From Actinomycetota bacterium (GTDB taxonomy: Bacteria > Actinomycetota > Acidimicrobiia > Acidimicrobiales > Acidimicrobiaceae): a stretch of 11,023 bases of DNA. The notes beneath the pieces are model-generated. The model saw nothing but the letters and a program-made list of their open reading frames with translations. It did no database searches and was not told where the DNA came from. The position numbers and the translations under genes are program-made. Of this stretch, positions 1-6,450 are shown one piece after another. The first letter of the stretch is position 1. Every line of letters starts with the position of its first letter. Location: contig SIRY01000143.1 of NCBI GenBank assembly GCA_004366215.1, forward strand, positions 1 to 11,023, read 5' to 3'.

Positions 1-278
1 ACCGCCTCCACCGCGTCGCTGAGGAGCTGCCCGAGGACGGGCGGCGCTGGAGCGACCTCGAGACTCATCGGCTCGAAGGTCACCACAGGGTGGCGACACA
101 GCTCTGCGAGTCGCTCTGCGAGCTCCCCCCGAACAGCCAAGCTCGGCCCTGCGCCCGGAGCATGCGACGTCCCCACGAGTTCGAGGACGATCGGGGCCTC
201 CCAGGACTCCTCGAGGGGCGGGGTCGCGACGACGACGCTGCGACCCGCAAGGATATCCTGCCGACTCGTTAGGCCCAT
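1..278 (-). CDS. Unrecognised protein, 5' part only (runs off left edge)
   Basis: An open frame of 92 codons runs leftward from an ATG at 278-276 to the window edge without a stop. It begins MGLTSRQDILAGRSVVVATP and continues with ordinary, non-repetitive composition (Leu, Val, Glu and Ala rich, few runs), unlike the Arg/Ser-rich translations of the other frames here. I do not recognise the family. A stretch around residues 30-40 (APIVLELVG) looks like a beta strand, and residues about 55-65 like a helix. No signal peptide or membrane segment is visible. The gene diverges from the ATP-grasp pair with only about 25 nt between start codons, so it may share control with it. Upstream of the ATG, on its own strand, is a G-rich run (GGGGG) ending 6 nt before the start, a poor but possible ribosome binding site. 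That it is coding is supported by frame openness and composition only. Confidence 0.5.
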   Translation of the reverse strand, partial: MGLTSRQDILAGRSVVVATPPLEESWEAPIVLELVGTSHAPGAGPSLAVRGELAERLAELCRHPVVTFEPMSLEVAPAPPVLGQLLSDAVEA

Positions 279-290
279 GGGCTGCCCCCG

Positions 291-296
291 TAGACT
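291..296 (+). promoter_or_regulatory. Putative -10 box of a leaderless promoter for the ATP-grasp pair
   Basis: TAGACT fits the actinobacterial TANNNT -10 pattern. Its last base is 7 nt before the G of the GTG at 304, the usual distance from -10 box to transcription start, so the mRNA would begin at or next to the start codon. No convincing -35 box is seen, and no Shine-Dalgarno sequence precedes the GTG, which agrees with leaderless translation. Inferred from sequence only. Confidence 0.4.
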
Positions 297-300
297 TCTC

Positions 301-312
301 AAGGTGCACCTT
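301..312. promoter_or_regulatory. 12-bp perfect palindrome, candidate operator
   Basis: AAGGTGCACCTT is identical to its reverse complement over all 12 bases; the next outer pair (C300/A313) does not match. It lies in the region between the divergent starts (278 leftward, 304 rightward), directly after the TAGACT box, and contains the GTG proposed as start codon. A dimeric repressor bound here would cover the transcription start of the ATP-grasp genes. No regulator gene is visible beside it. Function is inference. Confidence 0.4.
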
Positions 313-1188
313 ACTGTTCCCCCCGGCGCCTCCGACGTCGACGTGCTCATCGTGGCCAACCTCGGACTCGGCCCCGCGTTTCGTGCCAACGCGTCGCTCT
401 ACCTCGCCGCGGCCCAGCGTCACGCAGCGTCGGTGGGCGTGCTCAACCTCGCGAGCGACGCCGTGGATCTCACGCGCCCACCGCGTGCTCGGTTCGCGCT
501 CATCCTTGACAAGGACGCCTCCACCGCTGAGGCGCTGCGCAGCAACGGCACCGCGGTGGCTAACTCCCCCGAGGCGATCCTCGCGTGCGACGACAAGCGC
601 AGGACAGGAGCTCTGCTCAGCGCCGCGGGCGTCGCGACCCCGCACACCGTCCTGCTGCCACCGCTCTACCCGAAGCAGGCGATGGATCTGCGAGCGCTCG
701 AGGAGGCCGTCGGAGCGCTCGGGCTCCCACTCGTCGTGAAGGAGGCCAAGGGGTCCTTTGGCTCCCAGGTCCACCTCGTCGAGACGATGGAGGATCTCAC
801 GGACATCGCGACCTCCCTCGCCGACAAACGGCTGCTCGCTCAGGAGTTCATTCGATCATCGCGTGGGCGGGACCGGCGCCTTCACGTCGTCGACGGTGAG
901 GTCGTGGCGGCGATGGAACGCCGTAGCGCGCACGACTTTCGCGCCAACCTCTCCGCTGGCGGCGTCGGCTTTCCGTACGTCCCGAGCGAGCCCGAGCGCG
1001 AGCTCGCGATCGAGGCAGCACGTGCGGTCGGCGCGGTGAACGCCGGCGTGGATCTGCTCATCGACTCCCACGATCGCGGCGCACTCGTCTGCGAGGTCAA
1101 CGCCAACGCCCACATCTGGCGCCTCAGCGCGATCAGCGGAGTCGACGTCGCTCACGAGGTCGTCTCACGACTTCTCGTCACCCGATGA
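304..1188 (+). CDS. RimK-like ATP-grasp amide ligase
   Basis: About 294 aa. Members of this family activate a carboxylate as an acyl phosphate with ATP and join it to an amine; RimK adds glutamate to a protein or cofactor. Visible features: an N-terminal Rossmann-like pre-ATP part (VLIVANLGLG), a DDK segment where many members have NDK, an ATP-binding lysine in GLPLVVKEAKGSFGSQV (K146), the central QEFI...GRDRRLHVVDGEVVAAMER block typical of RimK, then FRANLSAGG. The metal site is in AGVDLL (D250) and EVNANAHIW (E264, N266). The RimK ending EVNSSPGLEG is replaced by EVNANAHIW, so the substrate is probably not that of RimK itself. Length fits the family. The frame is also open from an ATG at 277, but that would overlap the divergent gene's start, so the GTG at 304 is preferred; GTG 343, just before the first beta strand, is a second option. 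The stop overlaps the next ATP-grasp gene by 4 nt. Substrate unknown. Confidence 0.85.
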   Translation: MHLTVPPGASDVDVLIVANLGLGPAFRANASLYLAAAQRHAASVGVLNLASDAVDLTRPPRARFALILDKDASTAEALRSNGTAVANSPEAILACDDKRRTGALLSAAGVATPHTVLLPPLYPKQAMDLRALEEAVGALGLPLVVKEAKGSFGSQVHLVETMEDLTDIATSLADKRLLAQEFIRSSRGRDRRLHVVDGEVVAAMERRSAHDFRANLSAGGVGFPYVPSEPERELAIEAARAVGAVNAGVDLLIDSHDRGALVCEVNANAHIWRLSAISGVDVAHEVVSRLLVTR

Positions 1189-1982
1189 GTCGTGTCTTGC
1201 TCTGCTACGACCCGTGGATGCTCGCGCGAAACCTCTGGTTCGCCCGAGCTCTGCGCGATCGCCTCGCTGAACGCCTCGGTTCGTGCGAGCTCTCTCTCGT
1301 TGGCCCCGGCGACCTGCCAACGCTCCCGACCGACCTGGAGGCGGCGCTTGTGCGCTCGCGCGACGTTACCCTGCGGCGCTGGCTCGCACGGCGGATTCCT
1401 GTCGTCTGGAACAGCCCGGCGCTCGCGGCGCTCGGCAACGACAAGCTCCTCGCCTCGCAGTGGCTGCGTCGCCACGGGGTTGCAGTCCCGACCGCGGTAC
1501 CTGCGTGGCTCCGACATCGACTCGACGCCGACACGTGGGTCGAGAAACCTCGCCACGGGCACGGAGGCCAGGACGTAGCCCGCAGGTCAGGGAGCGACGC
1601 ACCCGCCCGACCGCTCGACCACTGGATCGCCGAGCCCTTCGTCGCCCACGGTGATCGAGTGCTGCGAGCCTACGTCATCGGCACGAGCCCCGTCGTGTGG
1701 CTCGAACGACAGGCTACCGACGGCTTGGCAGCCAACGTGACGCGCGGCGCCACGACCCGGCTCGTTGACCCTGACGAGCGCGCGCTCGAGCTCGTGAGCG
1801 CTGTCTGCTCCCTGCTCGGCCCTGGCTACTACGCAGTCGACGTCTTCGGCCACTCCGACACCTGCGACGACTGGATCGTCAACGAAGTGGAGGACCTCGC
1901 CGGAGCCCGCTCGCTCGTGGCACACGGGGTCGACATCGCACGCGCCGTCGCTGAGGGCCTCGCTCACGAGCTCGAGCGGTAG
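1185..1982 (+). CDS. Second ATP-grasp ligase of the tandem pair
   Basis: 265 aa. The start ATG overlaps the previous stop as ATGA, so the two are very likely translationally coupled. Features: a Rossmann-like start (MSRVLLCYDPWMLARNLWFA), NDK at 85-87, an ATP-binding lysine in VEKPRHGHGG (K121), the central DRVLRAYVIGTSPVVWLER block (R161), ANVTRGA around 183-189, and a metal site formed by YAVDVF (D219) and NEVEDLAG (E234, E236). The usual E-x-N of RimK/LysX-type enzymes is E-V-E here, so metal coordination or substrate may differ. The protein is much diverged from its neighbour, so the pair is not a recent duplication. Its 3' end overlaps the end of the convergent AhpD-like gene by 19 bp. 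Two co-translated ATP-grasp enzymes suggest two successive ligations on one scaffold or a heteromeric ligase; both are inference. No precursor peptide or carrier protein is seen nearby. Confidence 0.78.
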   Translation: MSRVLLCYDPWMLARNLWFARALRDRLAERLGSCELSLVGPGDLPTLPTDLEAALVRSRDVTLRRWLARRIPVVWNSPALAALGNDKLLASQWLRRHGVAVPTAVPAWLRHRLDADTWVEKPRHGHGGQDVARRSGSDAPARPLDHWIAEPFVAHGDRVLRAYVIGTSPVVWLERQATDGLAANVTRGATTRLVDPDERALELVSAVCSLLGPGYYAVDVFGHSDTCDDWIVNEVEDLAGARSLVAHGVDIARAVAEGLAHELER

Positions 1983-2323
1983 TCCTCGCTGAACTCGAGG
2001 AACGCCTCGAAAGCGCGCGGACCGTAGACAGTCCCCGGGCCGCCCGTCAAGAGCACGACCACACCGAGCGCCTCGGCAACCTCTTGCACGCTCGCACCAG
2101 CACGCGCTGCGCCACGAGCGTGCGAGGCGATGCAGCCGTCACACTGCGTGCTCACCGCCACAGCGAGCGCGATGAGCTCCTTCGTCTTGGTGTCGAGCAC
2201 GCCGTCGGCTAGTGCGTGCCGGTGGAGCTCTGCGTAGGATCGCCACGTCTCAGGAATCTGCGCTCGCAGCTGCTTGACCGGATCGCGAAGTCGTTCCTGC
2301 ACCTCGTGCCAGCGCCCCGCCAT
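1964..2323 (-). CDS. AhpD/carboxymuconolactone decarboxylase-like protein
   Basis: 119 aa. The CMD/AhpD fold is all helical, and many members carry a redox CxxC pair that reduces peroxiredoxins or other disulfides. Here the core is TKTKELIALAVAVSTQCDGCIASHARGA, with C61, C64 and H68 in the C-x-x-C-x-x-x-H arrangement of the redox-active branch; the family's Glu upstream (E49 in KTKEL) is also present. This makes disulfide or peroxide handling more likely than muconolactone decarboxylation. The frame is open much further upstream, but ATG 2323 has an excellent ribosome binding site (AAGGAGGG at 2336-2329, 5 nt spacing), and the family homology begins shortly after it. It lies 31 nt downstream of the DUF1707 gene and probably shares its transcript. 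No peroxiredoxin gene is adjacent. The specific partner is unknown. Confidence 0.85.
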   Translation of the reverse strand: MAGRWHEVQERLRDPVKQLRAQIPETWRSYAELHRHALADGVLDTKTKELIALAVAVSTQCDGCIASHARGAARAGASVQEVAEALGVVVLLTGGPGTVYGPRAFEAFLEFSEDYRSSS

Positions 2324-2328
2324 CGAGT

Positions 2329-2336
2329 CCCTCCTT
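2329..2336 (-). promoter_or_regulatory. Ribosome binding site deciding the AhpD-like start
   Basis: Read on the minus strand this is AAGGAGGG, 5 nt before the ATG at 2323. It fixes the start against the much longer open frame extending rightward. Confidence 0.75.
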
Positions 2337-2354
2337 CGCTCCCGATCCTGCACC

Positions 2355-2777
2355 CTAGTGCGGCAGCCCGCCCACCCACTGGGTGACGTACAGCGGCGGG
2401 AACCGACGCTGCTGGATCGTGACCGCCACGACGACGAAGGCGCCGACACCGAGCACCACGGCCCCCGCGACGAGCAGGGCGGGCCAGAGGAGCCCACCAA
2501 CGCAGAGGAGCGTACCAAGAATCGCGCTGCCAAGCGCTGCTCGCCGACGTCGGCGGCGCCACCGGCTGCCACCGAATGGGAGGCGAGCCTTACCAAACGT
2601 CGCATCGTAGAGCTCTGGCATCCACCGAGCGCGCTCAACCTTGAGCATCCGCCGCTCGTACTCGTCGTAGTGCATCGTGCCGGAGCGCAAGCATTCGATG
2701 AGGACAGCTCGCGCACGGTCCCGGTCCTCTTGACCGACGGCGACGGCCCACTCAGACGAGCGCCGGCCCCTCTTCAC
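2355..2777 (-). CDS. DUF1707 small membrane protein
   Basis: 140 aa from GTG 2777. The N-terminal part (about residues 12-62) matches the actinobacterial DUF1707 pattern: VGQEDRDRARAVLIECLRSG, then a D/E-Y-E-R-R helix and a closing WMPELYD, as in the consensus 'sDaDRe.vverL..a...G.L...EfdeRv..a..A.t..eL..l..DL'. After an arginine-rich stretch (RRRRRRR near 73-79) come two adjacent hydrophobic segments (about 80-98 and 100-121), then a short C-terminal tail with GLPH. This is the usual architecture: a cytosolic DUF1707 domain followed by a two-helix membrane hairpin. The biochemical role of the domain is not known. The frame is open to 2939 with an ATG at 2816, but GTG 2777 is preceded by GAGGAG at 7 nt spacing. 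It is the first gene of a probable two-gene unit with the AhpD-like gene. Confidence 0.8.
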   Translation of the reverse strand: MKRGRRSSEWAVAVGQEDRDRARAVLIECLRSGTMHYDEYERRMLKVERARWMPELYDATFGKARLPFGGSRWRRRRRRAALGSAILGTLLCVGGLLWPALLVAGAVVLGVGAFVVVAVTIQQRRFPPLYVTQWVGGLPH

Positions 2778-2819
2778 CGCGTCACTCCTCGCCACCTCGG
2801 CGACCCACCCACGCATCCA

Positions 2820-2825
2820 ATTGTA
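2820..2825 (-). promoter_or_regulatory. Possible -10 box for the DUF1707/AhpD-like operon
   Basis: Minus-strand TACAAT is a near-perfect -10 hexamer and one of very few AT-rich spots here. Transcription would begin near 2813, giving a leader of about 35 nt before GTG 2777. No clear -35 element lies 16-18 nt upstream. It sits in the 152-bp divergent gap shared with the metallo-hydrolase gene. Confidence 0.35.
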
Positions 2826-2917
2826 CCGAGCGTGCTCAACATGGCCGAGGCCGCCGCAGCTGACGCTGCTCCCCTGCGCGCGGACCCCGCGACACAGTAG
2901 CCGCGGCCCACCACGGC

Positions 2918-2923
2918 TAGGAT
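2918..2923 (+). promoter_or_regulatory. Putative -10 box of a leaderless promoter for the metallo-hydrolase
   Basis: TAGGAT (TANNNT) is followed by 6 nt (CTCGCC) and then GTG 2930, placing the expected transcription start on the start codon. There is no Shine-Dalgarno sequence. The geometry matches that at 291-304, so both are likely leaderless genes. No clear -35 is seen. Confidence 0.5.
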
Positions 2924-2929
2924 CTCGCC

Positions 2930-3535
2930 GTGCACGCACCCGAACTCATCCGTGAGGACGCCGACCTGCGTCTTGAACGTCTCGTCGTGCCACCGCTCGA
3001 GAACAACGTCTGGATCGTGACCACGCCTCACGGCGGGTTCATCGTCGATGCACCGAGCCGCGGTGAGCTCCTCGTCGAGCTCGCTCGCGCTCGAGGCATC
3101 ACCGCCGTCCTGATCACCCACGGCCACCCCGACCACATCGGCGCCGCAGCGTCGCTGCACGACGCCGGTATGGCGATCTGGATGGGAGCGGCAGATGCGC
3201 CCGGTCACCCGTGGGTCGACCACCCCCTCGAGCGTGAGACCATCCTCGCGATCGGCGGGCTCACTGTCCGAGCTCGGCCGACTCCTGGCCACACCATCGG
3301 GTCGGTCTGCTACGACATCCGGGGCGAGCTCTGCTTTACGGGCGACACCCTGTTCCCAGGCGGTCCCGGCAAGACCGTCGGCGCTGACGCGTTCACGGCC
3401 GTCATCGCCTCTGTCCGCGACGTCCTCTTCGCAACGCTCGACGACGCGTGCCTCGTCTTGCCAGGACACGGACCGACCACCACCATCGGAACCGAGCGGC
3501 CACACCTCGACGAGTGGATCGAGCGAGGCTGGTAG
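2930..3535 (+). CDS. Metallo-beta-lactamase-fold hydrolase (glyoxalase II-like)
   Basis: 201 aa. All metal ligands of the fold are visible in order: the HxHxDH motif THGHPDHIG (H64, H66, D68, H69), H121 in TPGHTIGS, the bridging D139 in CFTGDTLF, and H180 in LPGHGP. The spacing and the FTGDTLFPGG and PGHGPTTTIG blocks are those of the hydroxyacylglutathione-hydrolase-like branch, small cytosolic thioester hydrolases. Whether the substrate is a thiol adduct (mycothiol in actinobacteria) or another thioester cannot be told. Length is normal for this compact branch; it lacks the C-terminal helical domain of classical glyoxalase II. The GTG start is supported by the TAGGAT box 6 nt upstream. Its last base is the first base of the next gene's GTG, so the two are co-transcribed. 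Confidence 0.9.
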   Translation: MHAPELIREDADLRLERLVVPPLENNVWIVTTPHGGFIVDAPSRGELLVELARARGITAVLITHGHPDHIGAAASLHDAGMAIWMGAADAPGHPWVDHPLERETILAIGGLTVRARPTPGHTIGSVCYDIRGELCFTGDTLFPGGPGKTVGADAFTAVIASVRDVLFATLDDACLVLPGHGPTTTIGTERPHLDEWIERGW

Positions 3536-4128
3536 TGAGGGTGAGCCTCAGCGCCATCCTCGAGCGAGCGCCGGGCCTCGCGCTGCTCTGGACGCGCCGA
3601 TCCGAGCCCAAACTCGCCGCGCCAGCGCCCTCCGAAGCGGAGCTTGCGTTCGCGCTCGAGCTCGCCGCCACCGCTCCGGATCACAGGAGCCTCACGCCCT
3701 ACCGCGTCATCGCGCTGTGGCCCGACGGCGCGGAGGGGATCGTCGAGCACCTCGAGCGCGAACGCCCAGACGATGCTGCCCGAGCGCGCGTCACGCTCTC
3801 GAGGGCGCCGCTGTTCCTGGTTGTCGTCTTCCACCCGGTCCACGGTGCGCGGACGCCGCTCGAGGAGCAACGCGACGCCGCCGCCGCCGCAACGGGGTAC
3901 CTTCTCCTCGCTCTTTGGGGTCTTGGCTACAGCTCGATGTGGCGCACGGGCCGACTTGCCCGAGATCCGCTCGTCGCTGAGCACCTCGGCCTCGACACGG
4001 ACGAGCAGATCATCGCGCTCGTCGGCGTAGGGACCAGCCTCGGAGTCGCGTTACACCCTCGAGATCGTCGACCAACGCTGACACACCTTGGTTCGGCTCG
4101 GTCTCAGGAAACCCTCGGCCAGGCTTAG
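3535..4128 (+). CDS. Nitroreductase-family (FMN-dependent) protein, YdjA-like
   Basis: 197 aa. It shows the family's N-terminal RRS motif (residues 21-23, WTRRSEPKL), a P-A-P-S-E-x-E-L linker, and LAATAPDHRSLTPYR, closely matching the 'aaPDHg.L.PWrf' FMN-contact region of the short YdjA-like branch. Later come AAAAATGYLLLALWGLGYSS and the IIALVGVGTSLG strand near the C-terminus, both typical. These enzymes bind FMN and reduce nitro compounds, quinones or related substrates with NAD(P)H; the natural substrate is unknown. GTG 3535 shares one base with the TAG of the preceding hydrolase and has GAGG 6 nt upstream; GTG 3541, two codons later, is an alternative. Coupling to a thioester hydrolase hints at detoxification of electrophiles, which is inference. 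Confidence 0.83.
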   Translation: MRVSLSAILERAPGLALLWTRRSEPKLAAPAPSEAELAFALELAATAPDHRSLTPYRVIALWPDGAEGIVEHLERERPDDAARARVTLSRAPLFLVVVFHPVHGARTPLEEQRDAAAAATGYLLLALWGLGYSSMWRTGRLARDPLVAEHLGLDTDEQIIALVGVGTSLGVALHPRDRRPTLTHLGSARSQETLGQA

Positions 4129-4177
4129 GCATGCCCCTGAGAAGGGACTGTAGCCTTCAGCCGAGGGGAGGTGAGCG

Positions 4178-4882
4178 ATGCGATTGCCCGTGGTCGATGA
4201 CGAGGAGAATCTCGTAGCGAGCCTCAGGCGAGGCCTCATGGCCGAAGGTTTCGCCGTCGACACGGCGTGCGACGGTCCGAGCGGGCTCGCACTCGCCCGA
4301 CGCACCCAGTACGACTGTATCGTCCTCGACATCATGCTCCCTGGCGTCAACGGTTTTAAGTTCACCCAGCTGCTACGCGAGGAGCAGGTCTGGACGCCGA
4401 TTCTCATGCTGACGGCGAAAGACGGTGAGTACGACGAGGCTGAGGCCCTCGACACGGGCGCCGACGACTTCTTGAAGAAGCCGTTTTCGTTCACGGTCCT
4501 CGTGGCGCACATCCGTGCGCTACTCCGGCGCAACGTCGAAAGCCAACCCCCGGTCCTGCGAGCAGGCGACCTCACGCTCGACCCCGCGAGCCACCGAGTC
4601 GCGCGGGGTGACGTCCCCATCGAGCTCACGACCCGAGAGTTCTCGTTTCTCGAGCTCCTCATGCGCAACAAGGGGAGGGTGCTGCGCAAGCAGGACATCA
4701 TCGCGCACGTCTGGGACTACGATTTCGAGGGCGACTCGAACATCGTCGAGGTCTACATTGGCTACCTGCGCAAGAAGATCGACGCGCCGTTCGGCACGAA
4801 GGCCATCACCACGGTTCGAGGGGTCGGGTACCGTCTGGAGGAGGACGGAGGTGCGAACAGGGTCGATTCTCCGACGGAGTAG
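4178..4882 (+). CDS. OmpR/PhoB-type two-component response regulator
   Basis: 234 aa. The receiver domain (1-115) has the acidic pair D7/D8, phospho-acceptor D51 in YDCIVLDIMLPGVNG, T79 in ILMLTAKD and K101 in DDFLKKPF. The winged-helix DNA-binding domain (about 128-223) has LTTREFSFLELL, the KGRVLRKQDI turn, a recognition-helix region around NIVEVYIGYLRKKID and the wing TTVRGVGYRL. So this is a complete DNA-binding regulator, expected to be phosphorylated by the kinase encoded 15 nt downstream. The start is supported by GGGGAGG 6 nt before ATG 4178. An oddity: residue 4 is Pro in the first beta strand (MRLPVVDDE) where Leu or Ile is usual. The target genes cannot be read; the downstream glycosidase gene is a candidate. 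Confidence 0.93.
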   Translation: MRLPVVDDEENLVASLRRGLMAEGFAVDTACDGPSGLALARRTQYDCIVLDIMLPGVNGFKFTQLLREEQVWTPILMLTAKDGEYDEAEALDTGADDFLKKPFSFTVLVAHIRALLRRNVESQPPVLRAGDLTLDPASHRVARGDVPIELTTREFSFLELLMRNKGRVLRKQDIIAHVWDYDFEGDSNIVEVYIGYLRKKIDAPFGTKAITTVRGVGYRLEEDGGANRVDSPTE

Positions 4883-4897
4883 CTAGGTCCGCACTCC

Positions 4898-6448
4898 ATG
4901 CGTCTCTCCTCGCTCGGTCGGCTCGACCGGCTCGCTCACTCCCGCTGGCGACCGGTTCGCTTCCTCGCGCGCCTGGCCTCGGCGGTCGTCGTTCGCACTA
5001 CCGTCGCCGCGACGCTCGCAGTCGGCATTGCGCTCGCCGCCAGCCTCGTGTCAACCGTGATCGTCCTGCGCGCTGCGTTGACGCGCGGCATGGTGGACAC
5101 GGCGCGAAGCGAGGCTTACGACATCGCCCTCCTCGTCCGCGATGGCAACGTCTCCCACCCTCTCCCGCTCCCGCGCGGCGACCTTGCGGCGCAGGTGGTG
5201 GCGAGTAGCGGCCAGGTCATCGCCGCGACCGCCAACTTGCGAGGGATGGGGCCGCTCGTCAACCCGCGGGTTATCCCGACCCAGGGTCTCATCAGAACGC
5301 AGGTCACGGCTAAAGCACGGTTGCTCGTCGTCGCCCCCACCGCCGACCAGCGAACCGTCTTGCTCGCTCAGCCCATCGTCTTGACCAGTCGGGCAGCAGC
5401 CACGCTCGCTCGTAGCGCGATGCCGGCTCAGGTCAGCTCTGACAGCGTCGAGACGTACTACGTGGTGACGATCGCGTCGCTCGCCAGCGTCGATCAAGCG
5501 ACGCGAACTCTCGTCCACATCTTCGACGTCGTCTACCCGATCGTGCTCCTCATTGTGGGGGTCGCTACCTGGTGGCTCGCTCATCGGGCCCTCGCGCCGG
5601 TCGACCAGATGATCACCGACGTCGCTGAGATCACCTCGTCGAATCTCCGCCAACGCGTCACGCAACCTCCGGGGAACGACGAAGTCGCGCGGCTCGCTCG
5701 GACGATGAACGCGATGCTGGCGCGACTGGATCGCGCGATGCAGCGTGAGAAGCAGTTCATCGAAGATGCGTCGCATGAGCTCAAGAGTCCACTCTCGGCG
5801 ATTCGAACCACACTGGAAGTCGGCTCGCTCCACCCCGAGCTAACCGACTGGACAGAGACCACTCGGATCGCGCTCGCCGAGAGCGAACGTATGCAGCGCC
5901 TCATCGACAACCTCCTCCTGCTGACTCGCACCGACGCTGGGCTCGTACGCCACCAACGCACCGTCGACCTCACCGCTATCGTGGCCGCAGAGCTCGAACG
6001 GCTGAGCAGGCTCGCCCCGCACATCGACATCGGAGACGCCTCGACGGTCACCGCCTCCATCGTGGCCGAGCCTGAACAGCTTCGCTCGCTCATTCGCAAC
6101 CTGGCAGAGAATGCAGCGCGTCACGCTCGTCACCGCGTCGTCATCCACGTCGATGCTGGTCAGCCGGGTGCCCTCCTCGTCGTCGACGACGACGGCCCAG
6201 GTATTCCGATGGAGCGGCGCGAGGAGATCTTCGAGCGCTTCGCACGGCTCGACGAGGCGCGCTCGCGGCACGATGGCGGTTCAGGGCTCGGCCTTGCTAT
6301 CGTGCGAAGCGTCGTGACCGGCCTCGGCGGCCGCGTCTGGGTAGCTGAAAGCTCCCTCGGTGGAGCTCGCTTCGTCGTGAGCCTCCCGACCGCGTCGGTG
6401 GCGCCCTACCCACGTAACCTCATCGCAACGAACCAAGCGAAGGAGTAG
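4898..6448 (+). CDS. Sensor histidine kinase, HAMP-containing
   Basis: 516 aa, partner of the preceding regulator. Topology: a basic N-terminus, transmembrane helix 1 at about 35-58, an extracytoplasmic sensor region of about 145 residues with no recognised domain, transmembrane helix 2 at about 207-228, a HAMP linker at 229-281, then a dimerisation/phosphotransfer domain with FIEDASHELKSPLSAIRTTL (H293), and an ATPase domain with N box RNLAENAARHA (N401, N405), G1 box DDDGPGI (430-436) and G2 box GGSGLGLAIV (460-469). All catalytic motifs are present. ATG 4898 has only a weak upstream AGG, and translation may depend on re-initiation from the regulator. The sensor signal is unknown. An SD sequence for the next gene (GAAGGAG) lies inside its last codons. 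Confidence 0.93.
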   Translation: MRLSSLGRLDRLAHSRWRPVRFLARLASAVVVRTTVAATLAVGIALAASLVSTVIVLRAALTRGMVDTARSEAYDIALLVRDGNVSHPLPLPRGDLAAQVVASSGQVIAATANLRGMGPLVNPRVIPTQGLIRTQVTAKARLLVVAPTADQRTVLLAQPIVLTSRAAATLARSAMPAQVSSDSVETYYVVTIASLASVDQATRTLVHIFDVVYPIVLLIVGVATWWLAHRALAPVDQMITDVAEITSSNLRQRVTQPPGNDEVARLARTMNAMLARLDRAMQREKQFIEDASHELKSPLSAIRTTLEVGSLHPELTDWTETTRIALAESERMQRLIDNLLLLTRTDAGLVRHQRTVDLTAIVAAELERLSRLAPHIDIGDASTVTASIVAEPEQLRSLIRNLAENAARHARHRVVIHVDAGQPGALLVVDDDGPGIPMERREEIFERFARLDEARSRHDGGSGLGLAIVRSVVTGLGGRVWVAESSLGGARFVVSLPTASVAPYPRNLIATNQAKE

Positions 6449-6450
6449 CA

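Noticed and set aside
277-303. ATG 277 as the start of the first ATP-grasp gene
   Set aside because: It has no ribosome binding site, overlaps the divergent gene's start codon and lies upstream of the TAGACT box. GTG 304 fits better, though this is not proven.
2324-2716. Long upstream extension of the AhpD-like gene
   Set aside because: The extended part is Ser/Arg-rich, overlaps the DUF1707 gene in another frame, and a strong ribosome binding site marks ATG 2323.
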